Source of the DNA: Phycisphaerales bacterium
GTDB taxonomy: Bacteria > Planctomycetota > Phycisphaerae > Sedimentisphaerales > Anaerobacaceae
Assembly (NCBI GenBank): GCA_003141315.1
Contig: PLLP01000008.1
Span: 62,001 to 126,000 of the forward strand
Reading direction: 5' to 3'
Length of the DNA stretch: 64,000 nt
Below are positions 1 to 8,390 of the stretch, in pieces. Positions within the stretch are counted from its first letter, which is position 1, and each line of letters opens with the position of its first letter. A program made the position numbers and the translations under genes. The notes beneath the pieces were generated by a model that was not told the origin of the DNA, did not search any database, and saw only the letters and a program-made list of their open reading frames with translations.

Positions 1-693
1 AAAAAGAACACCGAAAAATCCCATAGTAGAAAGGTCGCTGGAAAGATTAGATTGGAAATTGTCAGCGACCTGCTTAACCTGGCCTGCGTGACTGAATATG
101 CCGTAACCTAACAAAAGAATATGTGTGATTAAAAAGATGATAAAGATTGGCGCTAACACTAATATGGACTCTTTTAGTCCTCTAATATTCAGAAGCATCA
201 GCAATACAATCAAACCCGCTGCGGTTAAAATCTTATACTTGTGATATTCCGACGGCATAAAACTGAACAATGCATCAACGCAGGAAACTATTGAAACGGA
301 AATGGTGAGAACATAATCGACAATCAGGGCGCAACCGGAGACAACGCCTGCCTTTTCACCAAGCATGTGAGTAGCGACTATGTAACCGCCGCCGCCATGA
401 GGAAAATGTTCGATGATATTTGCGTATGCATAAGAAATAACCGAGACGGTTAGTGCCGTCGCAATAGCAAGAAATATAGCAAGGTAGACGTGGCTTCCCA
501 ACGCCTTAAACGCTTCTTCCGGGCCGTATGACGACGAGGAGAGACCATCGGCGCCCAATCCTATCCAGGCAAGCAATGGGATAAGGGCCAGCTTGTGAAA
601 AATACGCGGGTCTTGAATATCACGCGGAGCGCCGAATATTTTCCTGGAAACTTTTTCAGTAAAACTCAATTTACCGTCGGAATTTGAATTCAT
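1..693 (-). CDS. KimA-like APC-superfamily potassium permease, N-terminal part (runs off the left edge)
   Basis: The N-terminal 231 residues are visible, starting at the ATG at 693. The protein has multiple hydrophobic helices and the motifs GADGLSSSSYGPEEA near residue 40, FPHGGGGYIVA and LIVDYVLTISVSIVSC. These closely resemble my recollection of Bacillus KimA (YdaO), a high-affinity proton-coupled K+ importer of the APC superfamily. The gene lies directly downstream of a c-di-AMP riboswitch and its terminator (723-890), the same arrangement as in Bacillus kimA. It should sit in the inner membrane and be shut off when c-di-AMP is high. A general amino-acid permease is the alternative, but the riboswitch argues for potassium. 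The C-terminal half lies outside the window. Confidence 0.85.
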   Translation of the reverse strand, partial: MNSNSDGKLSFTEKVSRKIFGAPRDIQDPRIFHKLALIPLLAWIGLGADGLSSSSYGPEEAFKALGSHVYLAIFLAIATALTVSVISYAYANIIEHFPHGGGGYIVATHMLGEKAGVVSGCALIVDYVLTISVSIVSCVDALFSFMPSEYHKYKILTAAGLIVLLMLLNIRGLKESILVLAPIFIIFLITHILLLGYGIFSHAGQVKQVADNFQSNLSSDLSTMGFFGVLF

Positions 694-722
694 TTTATCT
701 GCAATTCAAAGATGAGCCGCAA

Positions 723-751
723 AACAAAAAAAACTGCCGGCAGAGCAGTTT
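723..751 (-). terminator. Intrinsic terminator, expression platform of the riboswitch
   Basis: On the minus strand a perfect 7-bp stem (AAACTGC / GCAGTTT, loop of 7) is followed by an uninterrupted T run. It lies between the c-di-AMP aptamer and the permease start, 30 bases upstream of the ATG at 693. This suggests premature termination when the aptamer is bound, an OFF switch. The mechanism is inferred from the known class. Confidence 0.8.
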
Positions 752-753
752 CT

Positions 754-890
754 TTAGTATGCGATGCTCTCCCAAACGCCTGCGAGGTTAGCTGACGGGC
801 TCAAGCCTGGAAGTGCCTTATCCCCTGCGGGAATTCGCCCCATAAGCTCGCGTCCCCCGTATCCGTAAATTAAACGGATTTCGGCAACAT
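754..890 (-). promoter_or_regulatory. c-di-AMP riboswitch (ydaO/yuaA type)
   Basis: The minus strand carries hallmark conserved blocks of the ydaO/yuaA aptamer in order: an AATCCG...CGGAT stem, ACGGGGGACGC, a variable hairpin GAATTCCCGCAGGGG, then GAGCCCGTCAGCTAACCTCG and GCAGGCGT. The last block is nearly invariant in this class. It is followed by an intrinsic terminator and a KimA-like permease gene, a known target class. The aptamer ends are approximate. A 100-residue minus-strand reading frame over this region (754-1056) is best read as a by-product of the RNA. Confidence 0.9.
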
Positions 891-953
891 TATTTCCCAT
901 ATTTACTGAATCAGAATTCTCCATTTCACAATTCTGCATCAAATTTCGATGCC

Positions 954-981
954 ATACTACGCAATTCGCGTAGAAAAGCAA
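954..981 (-). promoter_or_regulatory. Candidate promoter for the riboswitch-permease transcript with an embedded palindrome
   Basis: Minus strand TTGCTT (976-981) and TAGTAT (954-959) are separated by 16 bases. The spacer contains a perfect 6-5-6 inverted repeat (CTACGC / GCGTAG, 957-973) that overlaps the -10 element. This is where a repressor operator would sit. It is a weak match to the sigma-70 consensus. Confidence 0.4.
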
Positions 982-1021
982 TATATTTCTCACCCCGCCG
1001 CTGATAGGAGGCAATTCAAAT

Positions 1022-2815
1022 ATGCCCCGCAAAAATAAAATCAAACCGGACGGCACTATCCAGGACAGACAAAAAAATATTGTGCATTTTTCCCGCCTTT
1101 ATGCTAAAATGGACATTTGGTTAAAATGGGAAAATCTTATGAGGCAGATACAAAGCCCGAACATAGCACAGCTCTTAATGCAAATGCATTTTGTGCCGGT
1201 CGCAAAACGACACAGGCAGCTGGCAGAGGCGGAGAAGCTGCTCGCAATCGTCGAGAAGAATAAAGAATATCCCTACGAGTTTGTCTGCTATCGCATCACA
1301 GGATACCTGCCGAAAACCAGCACCATCAAAGAGGTCATAAAGGGAGACCTGCTCGCTGAAGACCTGAGGCTTTTCATATCGAAACTGAGCGGCCAAATAG
1401 CGGAGCCCATCGTCAATCTGAAGGAGAAGATTTATACGATTGAGCAGCTCGCTGCCGAATTGTCGGTCACCACAAAAACAATAAACCGCTGGCGAAAAAA
1501 AGGACTCGTCGCAAAAAAATTCGTTTTCGAAGCCGGACAAAAAAAACTCGGGATAACCCAGTCCGCTCTCGATAAATTTATGGAGGCAAATCCGAAACTC
1601 TCAAAAAAAACGCAACGGTTCAAAAGGCTTACCGCGGATGAAAAAAGACAAATAATCAAAATCGCATCGAAGCTGGCAAAAAAAGCCGGCCTGAGCCTTT
1701 ATCAGATAATCGAGCAGACCGCAAAATTAACCGGCAGAAGTCACGAGACCATCAGGTACACGCTGCTGAAATATCAGCAGGCGCACCCCGACCGCATTAT
1801 CGGCAGAGGACGCGGCATTATCGGCACTGACCAGGCAGCGGAAATCTACAAACAATTCAAGGAAGGGGAAAAAGTCAAAAGGCTCATAGAAAAATCCGGT
1901 CGAAGCAAAAGCACATTGTACCGCCTTATAAAAATGAAAAGGGCAAGAACCCTGCTCGGCCAGAAAGTCGAATACATATTCAGCGATGAATTTACGCAGG
2001 ATAAAGCCGAAGAAAAAATACTGGCAGAAAAACTCGACTATAAAGGTTATTCACTGCCGGAAATAAGCGAAAAAAATATATCGGAATATGCCAAACACCT
2101 GCAGGATACACCGACTCTCAACAGGCAGAGCGAGCTGAACCTGTTCAGAAGATATAACTTCCTAAAATATCTTGTAAATACCCGGCGGGCAGGAATAAGG
2201 CCTGCCGGCATCTCCGGCAGACAACTCGATTCTATCGAACACTATCTCAGAGAAGCGCAGCTTATCAAGAAAATGATTATCGAGGCGAACCTGCGATTTG
2301 TAATAGCCATTGCACGCAAGCACAACAGGGACCAGACTATGCTTATGGACCTGATAAGCGAAGGAATCTTTTCGCTGATGCGGGCAATCGAAAAATTCGA
2401 CTACACCAAAGGCTTCAGGTTCAGCACCTATGCAACCTGGGTTATCGCAAAAGATTTCGCCAGAAAGACGCCGGAATCCGCCGCAAGCGGTCGAACGGCA
2501 CAGGTGGAAACAATTCAGGACAACGTGGACCAGAACAGGAGAATTGCCGAGGCCGTCGATTCAGGCCTGATAGAGCAGGCAAGGCAGAGCCTTACGCAGG
2601 TAATCAGGGATAATCTCGACGAGCGAGAGCAGTATGTTATCCTGAACCATTTTGGACTTATAGGCTCCAGAATCAAAAAGGAAAAAAAGACCCTCCAGCA
2701 GATAGGCGAGGAACTGAGCCTTACAAAAGAAAGAGTCCGGCAGATAGAGCTTACCGCTTTGCAGAAGCTGCGGCAGCTTTTGAGCATGGAAGAATTCGAA
2801 CTGCTCACCGAATAA
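1022..2815 (+). CDS. Sigma-70 family protein with a long HTH-rich N-terminal extension
   Basis: This is a 597-residue protein. Residues 138-188 form a MerR/excisionase-like HTH (YTIEQLAAELSVTTKTINRW), and further HTH-like segments lie near 205-250 and 265-310. A sigma region 1.2-like segment sits at 366-385, region 2 at 418-482 (ANLRFVIAIARKH, FDYTKGFRFSTYATWVI) and region 4 at 535-588 (LGEELSLTKERVRQIE-type; here IGEELSLTKERVRQIE). Region 3 is very short. It should bind RNA polymerase core and direct promoter recognition, with the N-terminal HTHs perhaps adding DNA contacts. The start is supported by AGGAGG about 9 bases upstream of the ATG. It is too divergent to be called RpoD and its targets are unknown. 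Confidence 0.85.
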   Translation: MPRKNKIKPDGTIQDRQKNIVHFSRLYAKMDIWLKWENLMRQIQSPNIAQLLMQMHFVPVAKRHRQLAEAEKLLAIVEKNKEYPYEFVCYRITGYLPKTSTIKEVIKGDLLAEDLRLFISKLSGQIAEPIVNLKEKIYTIEQLAAELSVTTKTINRWRKKGLVAKKFVFEAGQKKLGITQSALDKFMEANPKLSKKTQRFKRLTADEKRQIIKIASKLAKKAGLSLYQIIEQTAKLTGRSHETIRYTLLKYQQAHPDRIIGRGRGIIGTDQAAEIYKQFKEGEKVKRLIEKSGRSKSTLYRLIKMKRARTLLGQKVEYIFSDEFTQDKAEEKILAEKLDYKGYSLPEISEKNISEYAKHLQDTPTLNRQSELNLFRRYNFLKYLVNTRRAGIRPAGISGRQLDSIEHYLREAQLIKKMIIEANLRFVIAIARKHNRDQTMLMDLISEGIFSLMRAIEKFDYTKGFRFSTYATWVIAKDFARKTPESAASGRTAQVETIQDNVDQNRRIAEAVDSGLIEQARQSLTQVIRDNLDEREQYVILNHFGLIGSRIKKEKKTLQQIGEELSLTKERVRQIELTALQKLRQLLSMEEFELLTE

Positions 2816-2891
2816 CTCTTGCAGAAACAAAAATCGCCCGGCACGTTAAGTAACGAACATTCACAAATCCTTAAAAAATTTAAAGACGAAT

Positions 2892-5800
2892 CTAATGCCG
2901 GAAGTTACTTGGCCCTTGACACCATCGATTCCACCTGTGGTTCCGCTGGCAGTCATACCATGGCCAATGTCGCGGCCAGGGCCAACGACCCGGGCAGATT
3001 ACATTAACATCGTCAGTGCCATAGAAATACTGGCCGGTCTTCAATCGGCCTACAACAGCAAGTTCTACCTTTCCTTTGCCGTCAATAGCAGACATTAAAT
3101 CATCCTTATCGAACCAGGCCGAAATGGTCGTCTGCCACGCCCTGCATTTATATGCGTAGTCCCTGCTAATCCACATCCGCTCTGCCTTTATTTCACCCGG
3201 GTATAGCAAAAGCAGCTGTTGAGTATCTATCTGGTCTTTGGTAATCCCCTTGGGCAGCAGTATCGTTGTCATTATCTTTGGCAGGAAGCTTTTGCAGTTG
3301 AGCACCTTCGGCATCACACACAGGTTCGCCTTCACCGCCCCCGTAACCGTTATGTTCACATCGTTCGGCTCGGAATCGACTATACCGTCATTAACGATTA
3401 ACGAGATAACATACTGCCCGACAGGCAGTTCAATTTTTGGCTTTACGCCATTTGTGTCATAAGTATTACCATCGATTATCCAGCTCCACTTATAAGTAAG
3501 CGCATCGCCATCCGGGTCGCTTGAACCCGACCCATCCAGATTTACCTCCGCTATGCCGTCTATCCAGGCATAAACCGTCTGATCCGGACCAGCGTTGGCA
3601 GTTGGAACAACATTCAAAGGTTCATAAGATAAAGTTAAGGTATCTTCTGTTGTGCTCGCAGTTAAATCGGCAATAATACGCTCTCCTGTGGTAATTTGGC
3701 CTTCATAAATGTTACTCGTCACACTGTTACCATCCTGTACACCATTGATCGCCAAATGGAACGGGCCGTTGCTTGTGCCAAATAGTGCGATTCTGTAAGT
3801 ACCCGGATTCAAAACCGGCATATTGATTACTTGCTGGAATCCTTCATCGGGAGTGTTGCCATCGTATGGAACTTCGTTACCATCCGCATCGAGGATATTG
3901 AACGTCGTCCCTATGATATTCTGGTCTATTGAATTTGTCACATAGTTCGCACCTGTATGTTTGCCCGACGGGTCGTATAAATGAAGGTCTGCATGAGAGT
4001 TAAGCACAATAGACATAGCTATACCTTTTAATTGCAAAGATGTCCCTCGCCCCGTTGCTTCTTCAAGGGCAATGATTAATTCTGAGTCGTAACTATCGTG
4101 GTTTAGGTTCCAAGTTCCAACTCCACCGATATTCTGACCCAGTATTTGACTTCCAAAGAGAGCGTTTCTTGCTTTTGCTCTAAGACAAGCACTATCATTT
4201 ACCCAAGTTGTAACGGGAAAAAAATGATACGGTGGTATAAATGAATATACTTTTTCTAAATACCAAGGATTCATCCACGCATTTGCAATGGCAGCTTTTT
4301 GATTATTATCGACAAAATAAGACCATGATACATAATCTTCTGATCCATAGCCCCATTTACAATAAAACGGCATAGCTAATACTATTCGATTTGGTGGATA
4401 TTTCTTGGAGATGTATTCCAACGAACCTTTTATATCATATGGAGAGGCTATCCAAGGTCCCAATGGCAATATACCGGCATAATAATCATATCCCATTAAT
4501 ATACAGTAATCAGTAACGTCTTTCATTGTCTCTAGAGAATACCAATCAAGCTCATAGCACCCGACTGCAAATGTAATTAATTTATTTGGAAGTGCTATGC
4601 GTAGCGCTTTCATAAGATTACAGAATGCAGTAGAAGTTTCTTCTGAATTTGGAAACTCCCAATCTATATCAACTCCGTCATATTTTCCATCATTTATTGC
4701 TGTTTTAATAGAATTGACAAGTATATCGCTTTTGTTTTTATCGGTACATATAATGCCTAATTCGGTACTCTTTGCTTCTCCGTTTGCTCCCAATGAAAAA
4801 AGAACTTTACACTCAGGATTTTCCCTTTTGACCATATCTACATAATTATCTGGTAATCCTACTTTGAGATAATCATCACGGGAAGAATCTGCTTCTGCAC
4901 AAGAAGCAATGATTACGTGTGTACAGTGCTTATAACTATCAGGATTGCTTTTTCCGTAATTGTCATAACCGACGATTATAGGTTTTTGTTTTTTCGGCGG
5001 GGCTAATTTTATAAGATATACATCGTCATTCCCTGCACCAAAGGACGAGGTAGAGCCTGCGATTATGAATCCGCCATCAGAGGTTTGCTGGACTGACAAG
5101 CCCCCGTCAGAATTGCCTCCTCCAAAGGTCTTTTGCCACAAGCTATTTCCTGATGAATCGGTCTTTATAAAATACACATCGCTACTCCCTGCGCCAAAGG
5201 ACATAGTGTAGCCAGCGATTATGAATCCACCGTCAGAGGTTTGTTGAACAGAATAGCTACTGTCCCTATTGCTTCCACCGAAAGTCTTTTGCCACAAGAG
5301 ATTCCCAGCCGAATCCGTTTTTATAAGATATACATCGCTAGACCCTGCGCCAAATGACCAAGTGTAGCCAGCGATTATGAATCCGCCGTCAGAGGTCTGC
5401 TGAACAGAATAGCCAGAGTCATCACCGCTTCCGCCGAAAGTCTTTTGCCACAGCAGGTTTCCTGCTGAATCTGTCTTTGCAAGATATACATCGTAAAGAT
5501 AGAACTCGGGAGACCCTGTGACAAAGGCCCCGGTTTCGCCTGCGATTATGAATCCGCCGTCAGAGGTCTGCTGAACAGAATGGCCAAAGTCATTATCGCT
5601 TCCGCCAAATGTCTTTTGCCACAGCAGGCTTCCAGCCGAATCTGTTTTTACAAGATATACATCGCCCGACCCTGCGCCAAAGGACCAAGTGTAGCCAGCG
5701 ATTATGAATCCACCGTCAGAGGTTTGTTGAACCGAATAGCTACTGTCCCAATTGCTTCCGCCGAATGTCTTTTGCCAGAGGAGATTTCCTGCTGAATCTG

Positions 5801-6185
5801 TCTTTACAAGATATACATCGCTACTCCCTGCGCCAAAGGAAGAGGTTTCGCCTGCGATTATGAATCCGCCGTCAGAAGTCTGCTGAACAGAATAGCCAAA
5901 GTCATTATCGCTTCCGCCAAATGTCTTTTGCCAGAGCAGGTTTCCTGCTGAATCTGTCTTTACAAGATATACATCGTAAGACCCTGCGCCAAAGGAATGG
6001 GTCGTGCCTGCGATTATGAATCCGCCGTCTGTGGTCTGCTGAACAGAATAGCCCCAGTCCTCATCGCTTCCGCCGAATGTCTTTTCCCACTGGACAGCCG
6101 GCCCATCGGCTGAGGCAGACTGGGCTAAAACGCAGATAATAAGGCAGAATAAGAGATAAGTGATTGAATTTTTTGCCTCCTTCAC
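2892..6185 (-). CDS. Secreted GH18-like glycoside hydrolase with N-terminal seven-fold repeat and PKD-like domain
   Basis: I choose the GTG at 6185, which has GGAGG 7 bases upstream and opens directly into a signal peptide (ITYLLFCLIICVLAQSASA). That gives 1097 residues. Seven tandem repeats of about 59 residues follow (each with W-K-TFGG, SVQQTSDGGFIIAG, D-VYL-KTDS-GN), likely a beta-propeller. Around residues 400-750 is a GH18 TIM barrel with the catalytic signature DGVDIDWEF near 500-508, so the DxxDxDxE motif is intact. A PKD-like domain (NAGPDQTV, DGSGSSDPDGD) follows near 860-945, then a C-terminal domain of unknown role. The likely role is extracellular attack on chitin or another GlcNAc-containing polymer. 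An upstream ATG at 6242 lacks a comparable ribosome site. Confidence 0.85.
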   Translation of the reverse strand: MKEAKNSITYLLFCLIICVLAQSASADGPAVQWEKTFGGSDEDWGYSVQQTTDGGFIIAGTTHSFGAGSYDVYLVKTDSAGNLLWQKTFGGSDNDFGYSVQQTSDGGFIIAGETSSFGAGSSDVYLVKTDSAGNLLWQKTFGGSNWDSSYSVQQTSDGGFIIAGYTWSFGAGSGDVYLVKTDSAGSLLWQKTFGGSDNDFGHSVQQTSDGGFIIAGETGAFVTGSPEFYLYDVYLAKTDSAGNLLWQKTFGGSGDDSGYSVQQTSDGGFIIAGYTWSFGAGSSDVYLIKTDSAGNLLWQKTFGGSNRDSSYSVQQTSDGGFIIAGYTMSFGAGSSDVYFIKTDSSGNSLWQKTFGGGNSDGGLSVQQTSDGGFIIAGSTSSFGAGNDDVYLIKLAPPKKQKPIIVGYDNYGKSNPDSYKHCTHVIIASCAEADSSRDDYLKVGLPDNYVDMVKRENPECKVLFSLGANGEAKSTELGIICTDKNKSDILVNSIKTAINDGKYDGVDIDWEFPNSEETSTAFCNLMKALRIALPNKLITFAVGCYELDWYSLETMKDVTDYCILMGYDYYAGILPLGPWIASPYDIKGSLEYISKKYPPNRIVLAMPFYCKWGYGSEDYVSWSYFVDNNQKAAIANAWMNPWYLEKVYSFIPPYHFFPVTTWVNDSACLRAKARNALFGSQILGQNIGGVGTWNLNHDSYDSELIIALEEATGRGTSLQLKGIAMSIVLNSHADLHLYDPSGKHTGANYVTNSIDQNIIGTTFNILDADGNEVPYDGNTPDEGFQQVINMPVLNPGTYRIALFGTSNGPFHLAINGVQDGNSVTSNIYEGQITTGERIIADLTASTTEDTLTLSYEPLNVVPTANAGPDQTVYAWIDGIAEVNLDGSGSSDPDGDALTYKWSWIIDGNTYDTNGVKPKIELPVGQYVISLIVNDGIVDSEPNDVNITVTGAVKANLCVMPKVLNCKSFLPKIMTTILLPKGITKDQIDTQQLLLLYPGEIKAERMWISRDYAYKCRAWQTTISAWFDKDDLMSAIDGKGKVELAVVGRLKTGQYFYGTDDVNVICPGRWPWPRHWPWYDCQRNHRWNRWCQGPSNFRH
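4996..6110 (-). repeat. Seven in-frame tandem repeats inside the GH18-like gene
   Basis: Units of about 177 bp are strongly alike at DNA level, for example repeated GATTATGAATCCGCCGTCAG and GTCTTTTGCCA blocks. One unit (near 5450-5530) carries a short insertion. The high nucleotide similarity suggests recent amplification or ongoing gene conversion between units. Confidence 0.9.
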
Positions 6186-6333
6186 TTTTCGTCCTCCAAA
6201 AATAACAGCGTATATTAACCCGTTTTTAATAGCAACTAACAAACGCCGATGTCCGGCTTCAAAAACCGCAAAATGGATTTATCCTGTCCTCAACAAAAGC
6301 GAGGGTAAATCTACCACATTTAGAGGCGGAAAG

Positions 6334-6366
6334 CAAGGAAATTATCGGACATTTCTCGGTTTTTTG
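6334..6366 (-). promoter_or_regulatory. Shared upstream motif, copy 1 (ahead of the GH18-like gene)
   Basis: The minus strand reads ACCGAGAAATGTCCGATAAT followed by TTCCTTG. Almost the same sequence occurs ahead of the M64-like gene at 8149-8177. The GATAAT/TATAAT core looks like a -10 element, but no good -35 is present at standard spacing. It is probably a co-regulated promoter of two secreted hydrolase genes. Confidence 0.4.
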
Positions 6367-6500
6367 TGGCAATTCCATTGTAGAGCTAAAAACCCTTATT
6401 TCTGTAAAAAAACAAGGGTATTTTATTCCTAATTGAGCGACTTTTGCTTACAAAAAGGCTGCTGATTAGTGTATGGATTCGCATCTGAAAAATTTACCCC

Positions 6501-6566
6501 GTTAGAAAAAGCCGCCAGCAGAGTCGGCGGTAAATCCGACTGCCCGCCTTCGGCGGATTTTCTAAC
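6501..6566. repeat. 66-bp nested inverted-repeat element
   Basis: The ends are perfect 9-bp inverted repeats (GTTAGAAAA / TTTTCTAAC). Inside are two further hairpins: AGTCGG / CCGACT, and CCGCC-TTC-GGCGG. The whole could fold as a cruciform. The inner GC-rich hairpin belongs to the TCCGCC-nnn-GGCGGA family seen elsewhere in the window. The rest of 6186-6579 shows no gene. Confidence 0.65.
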
Positions 6567-6579
6567 AGGATTTGCAAGC

Positions 6580-8088
6580 CTAATGGATAACAGCTTCAAG
6601 CCAATACCTGGCAAATATCCGAAAGTCATTGAAATTGACTATGCCGTCCCGGTCAAGATCCGAACCTTCGCACCAGCCGGGCGCTGAACACGCATCCAGC
6701 CAGTAATTTGTAAGAATTGCAAAGTCAGTGACATCGACAAAATTATCCTGATTAAAGTCCGGCTTGACAACATTTATCCGCCATTGAAGCGATTTTCTCA
6801 TCAGCTGTGCCCGTTTAACTTCATTCCTGACCATAGAGGTATTATCAGTCACCGTCACCGAAACCTCATGAATACCATCAGTCAGCAAAGCTACATCCGG
6901 GCTGAAAGTTGCAGCGTTAGCATCAGATACAGGCTCTCCATCGACATACCATTGAATGCCGATTGTATTGGGTATCGGTTTGACGGGAACAACGTAGAAA
7001 TTGGTATAACATGATATCGGCACGGACGACAGAGGCGTCGAGTTGTCGATTATGGAAACGTTTGCGTATATCCGAAAAATAATCTGCTCGGTATTGACCT
7101 CCTCAAAAGGCCTGTTAAGCGAGCGCATCTTCGAATTATATGTCGGCCTGTATATCCCGTACATACTGTAATTTGCGCCTTCATACGTATCAACGTTCGG
7201 CAAATCAAGCCACCTGTACCATTTCGTCTGCAAACTTGCCTGCTGCCCTGCATCGTAGATACTAATATTTATTTGGGGAGGCTCTGGACCTGTATAGGTT
7301 TCAGGCCCGTCGTATTCGTATTCATCTGCAAGCTTTCCGAAGGAATGCCCGAACTCATGCAGGGCAAGTTCCACACTCTGGCTGTTGTTTCCGGCCATAG
7401 TAGCAAGACTGGTATAACCCGCGCCGCCGTACCTGGTCGAATTAGCAAGGGCTAATATCTGGTCTGCAGCCGGTGCTGCTCCCGCGGCGTTCCAGGCCTT
7501 TGCGGTGTCAATACAAAGAAGCCGGGGCGTACCACCACAGTTATATGACATATCCAGAGCAGTATTGCGATATATGCCGTAGTCAGGTTCATCGACACCG
7601 GATTCATTGGATATTACATCGACCCTGTGAACATTAAAAAAATTGATGTATGAAGCAAGAGGTTGCTGTGCAAAATACCCGCTTAAAATATTATCAACAT
7701 GCAGATAGTAAGCATCCATATCGGACAGAGTATAACCATCGCCTACTACGACAATATCAATACGGTTTCCCGGAGGGCCATTGTTGATAATAGTTTCACA
7801 GTTCCAGGAAGCTGAAGCCTGCTGCATTATGCCTTGATACTCGACGACCGGCGGCAACGCCAGCGTCGTTTTGCCTCCAACAAGTTTGCCGTCTTCGATA
7901 TTGTCATAATATACTTCAACCTCGCCTTCATTTTGCTGGTAATAATTGTTGTATAATGCAAGCCCCTTGTTTGCAGAAATTGTATTAGCGGTCTGTGCAA
8001 CCGTCCCGGCAAAAAGCTGAGGGCTCAACAGCAGAAAAATGCTGAAAATATGATAATGAAATTTGCTCTTTGGTTTGCTTCTCATCAC
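6580..8088 (-). CDS. Secreted M64-like zinc metallopeptidase with C-terminal dockerin
   Basis: This 502-residue protein has a signal peptide (FSIFLLLSPQLFAG) and a zinc-peptidase motif HEFGHSFGKLADEY at residues 244-257. That matches the HExxHxxGxLADEY-type signature of family M64 (IgA-peptidase-like). IDIVVVGDGYT at about 110-120 also fits M64 proteins. The C-terminus holds two dockerin-type calcium-binding repeats (FNQDNFVDVTDFAILTNYW and SDLDRDGIVNFNDFRIFARY). The product is probably secreted or surface-bound and digests host or environmental proteins. ATG codons at 8088 and 8085 are both possible. No cohesin partner is seen in this window. Confidence 0.85.
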   Translation of the reverse strand: MMRSKPKSKFHYHIFSIFLLLSPQLFAGTVAQTANTISANKGLALYNNYYQQNEGEVEVYYDNIEDGKLVGGKTTLALPPVVEYQGIMQQASASWNCETIINNGPPGNRIDIVVVGDGYTLSDMDAYYLHVDNILSGYFAQQPLASYINFFNVHRVDVISNESGVDEPDYGIYRNTALDMSYNCGGTPRLLCIDTAKAWNAAGAAPAADQILALANSTRYGGAGYTSLATMAGNNSQSVELALHEFGHSFGKLADEYEYDGPETYTGPEPPQINISIYDAGQQASLQTKWYRWLDLPNVDTYEGANYSMYGIYRPTYNSKMRSLNRPFEEVNTEQIIFRIYANVSIIDNSTPLSSVPISCYTNFYVVPVKPIPNTIGIQWYVDGEPVSDANAATFSPDVALLTDGIHEVSVTVTDNTSMVRNEVKRAQLMRKSLQWRINVVKPDFNQDNFVDVTDFAILTNYWLDACSAPGWCEGSDLDRDGIVNFNDFRIFARYWLEAVIH

Positions 8089-8148
8089 CTTAAAACTCTA
8101 AAAACACAAAGCCAGTTATTGGATTTTATCGCTTTTACACCCAAAAGT

Positions 8149-8177
8149 CAAGGAAATTATAGGACTTCTCGTTTTTC
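8149..8177 (-). promoter_or_regulatory. Shared upstream motif, copy 2 (ahead of the M64-like gene)
   Basis: The minus strand contains a TATAAT core (8156-8161) about 70 bases upstream of the peptidase start. The flanks match copy 1 at 6334-6366 with only a few differences and a one-base gap. Confidence 0.45.
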
Positions 8178-8390
8178 AGTATGGTCGCACCCTGTCTGAA
8201 AAACATCATATCTCTCCAAAAACAACTGTTTACTGTTCTTCCTGGACGATTTTTGCTTTCATAAGTGATGACTTGTCGGGATACTGCCGTTTGTTTCAAA
8301 CAAAGCTTGAGTCAAAAACAAGAGTGTGATAAATTAGCAAAATAAACCCCCGGAAAAACCAGGGGCTAAATAAAATTCAGGGGTTTTGAA

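Noticed and set aside
754-1056. 100-residue minus-strand reading frame upstream of the sigma gene
   Set aside because: It overlaps the c-di-AMP riboswitch, has no protein-like composition and no ribosome site. The RNA element explains the sequence.
4996-6110. Regular repeat array that might suggest CRISPR
   Set aside because: Repeat units are about 177 bp, in frame, with no unique spacers; they encode protein repeats.
8341-8390. Purine riboswitch upstream of purD
   Set aside because: Only a short hairpin is present; the conserved purine aptamer loops are absent.
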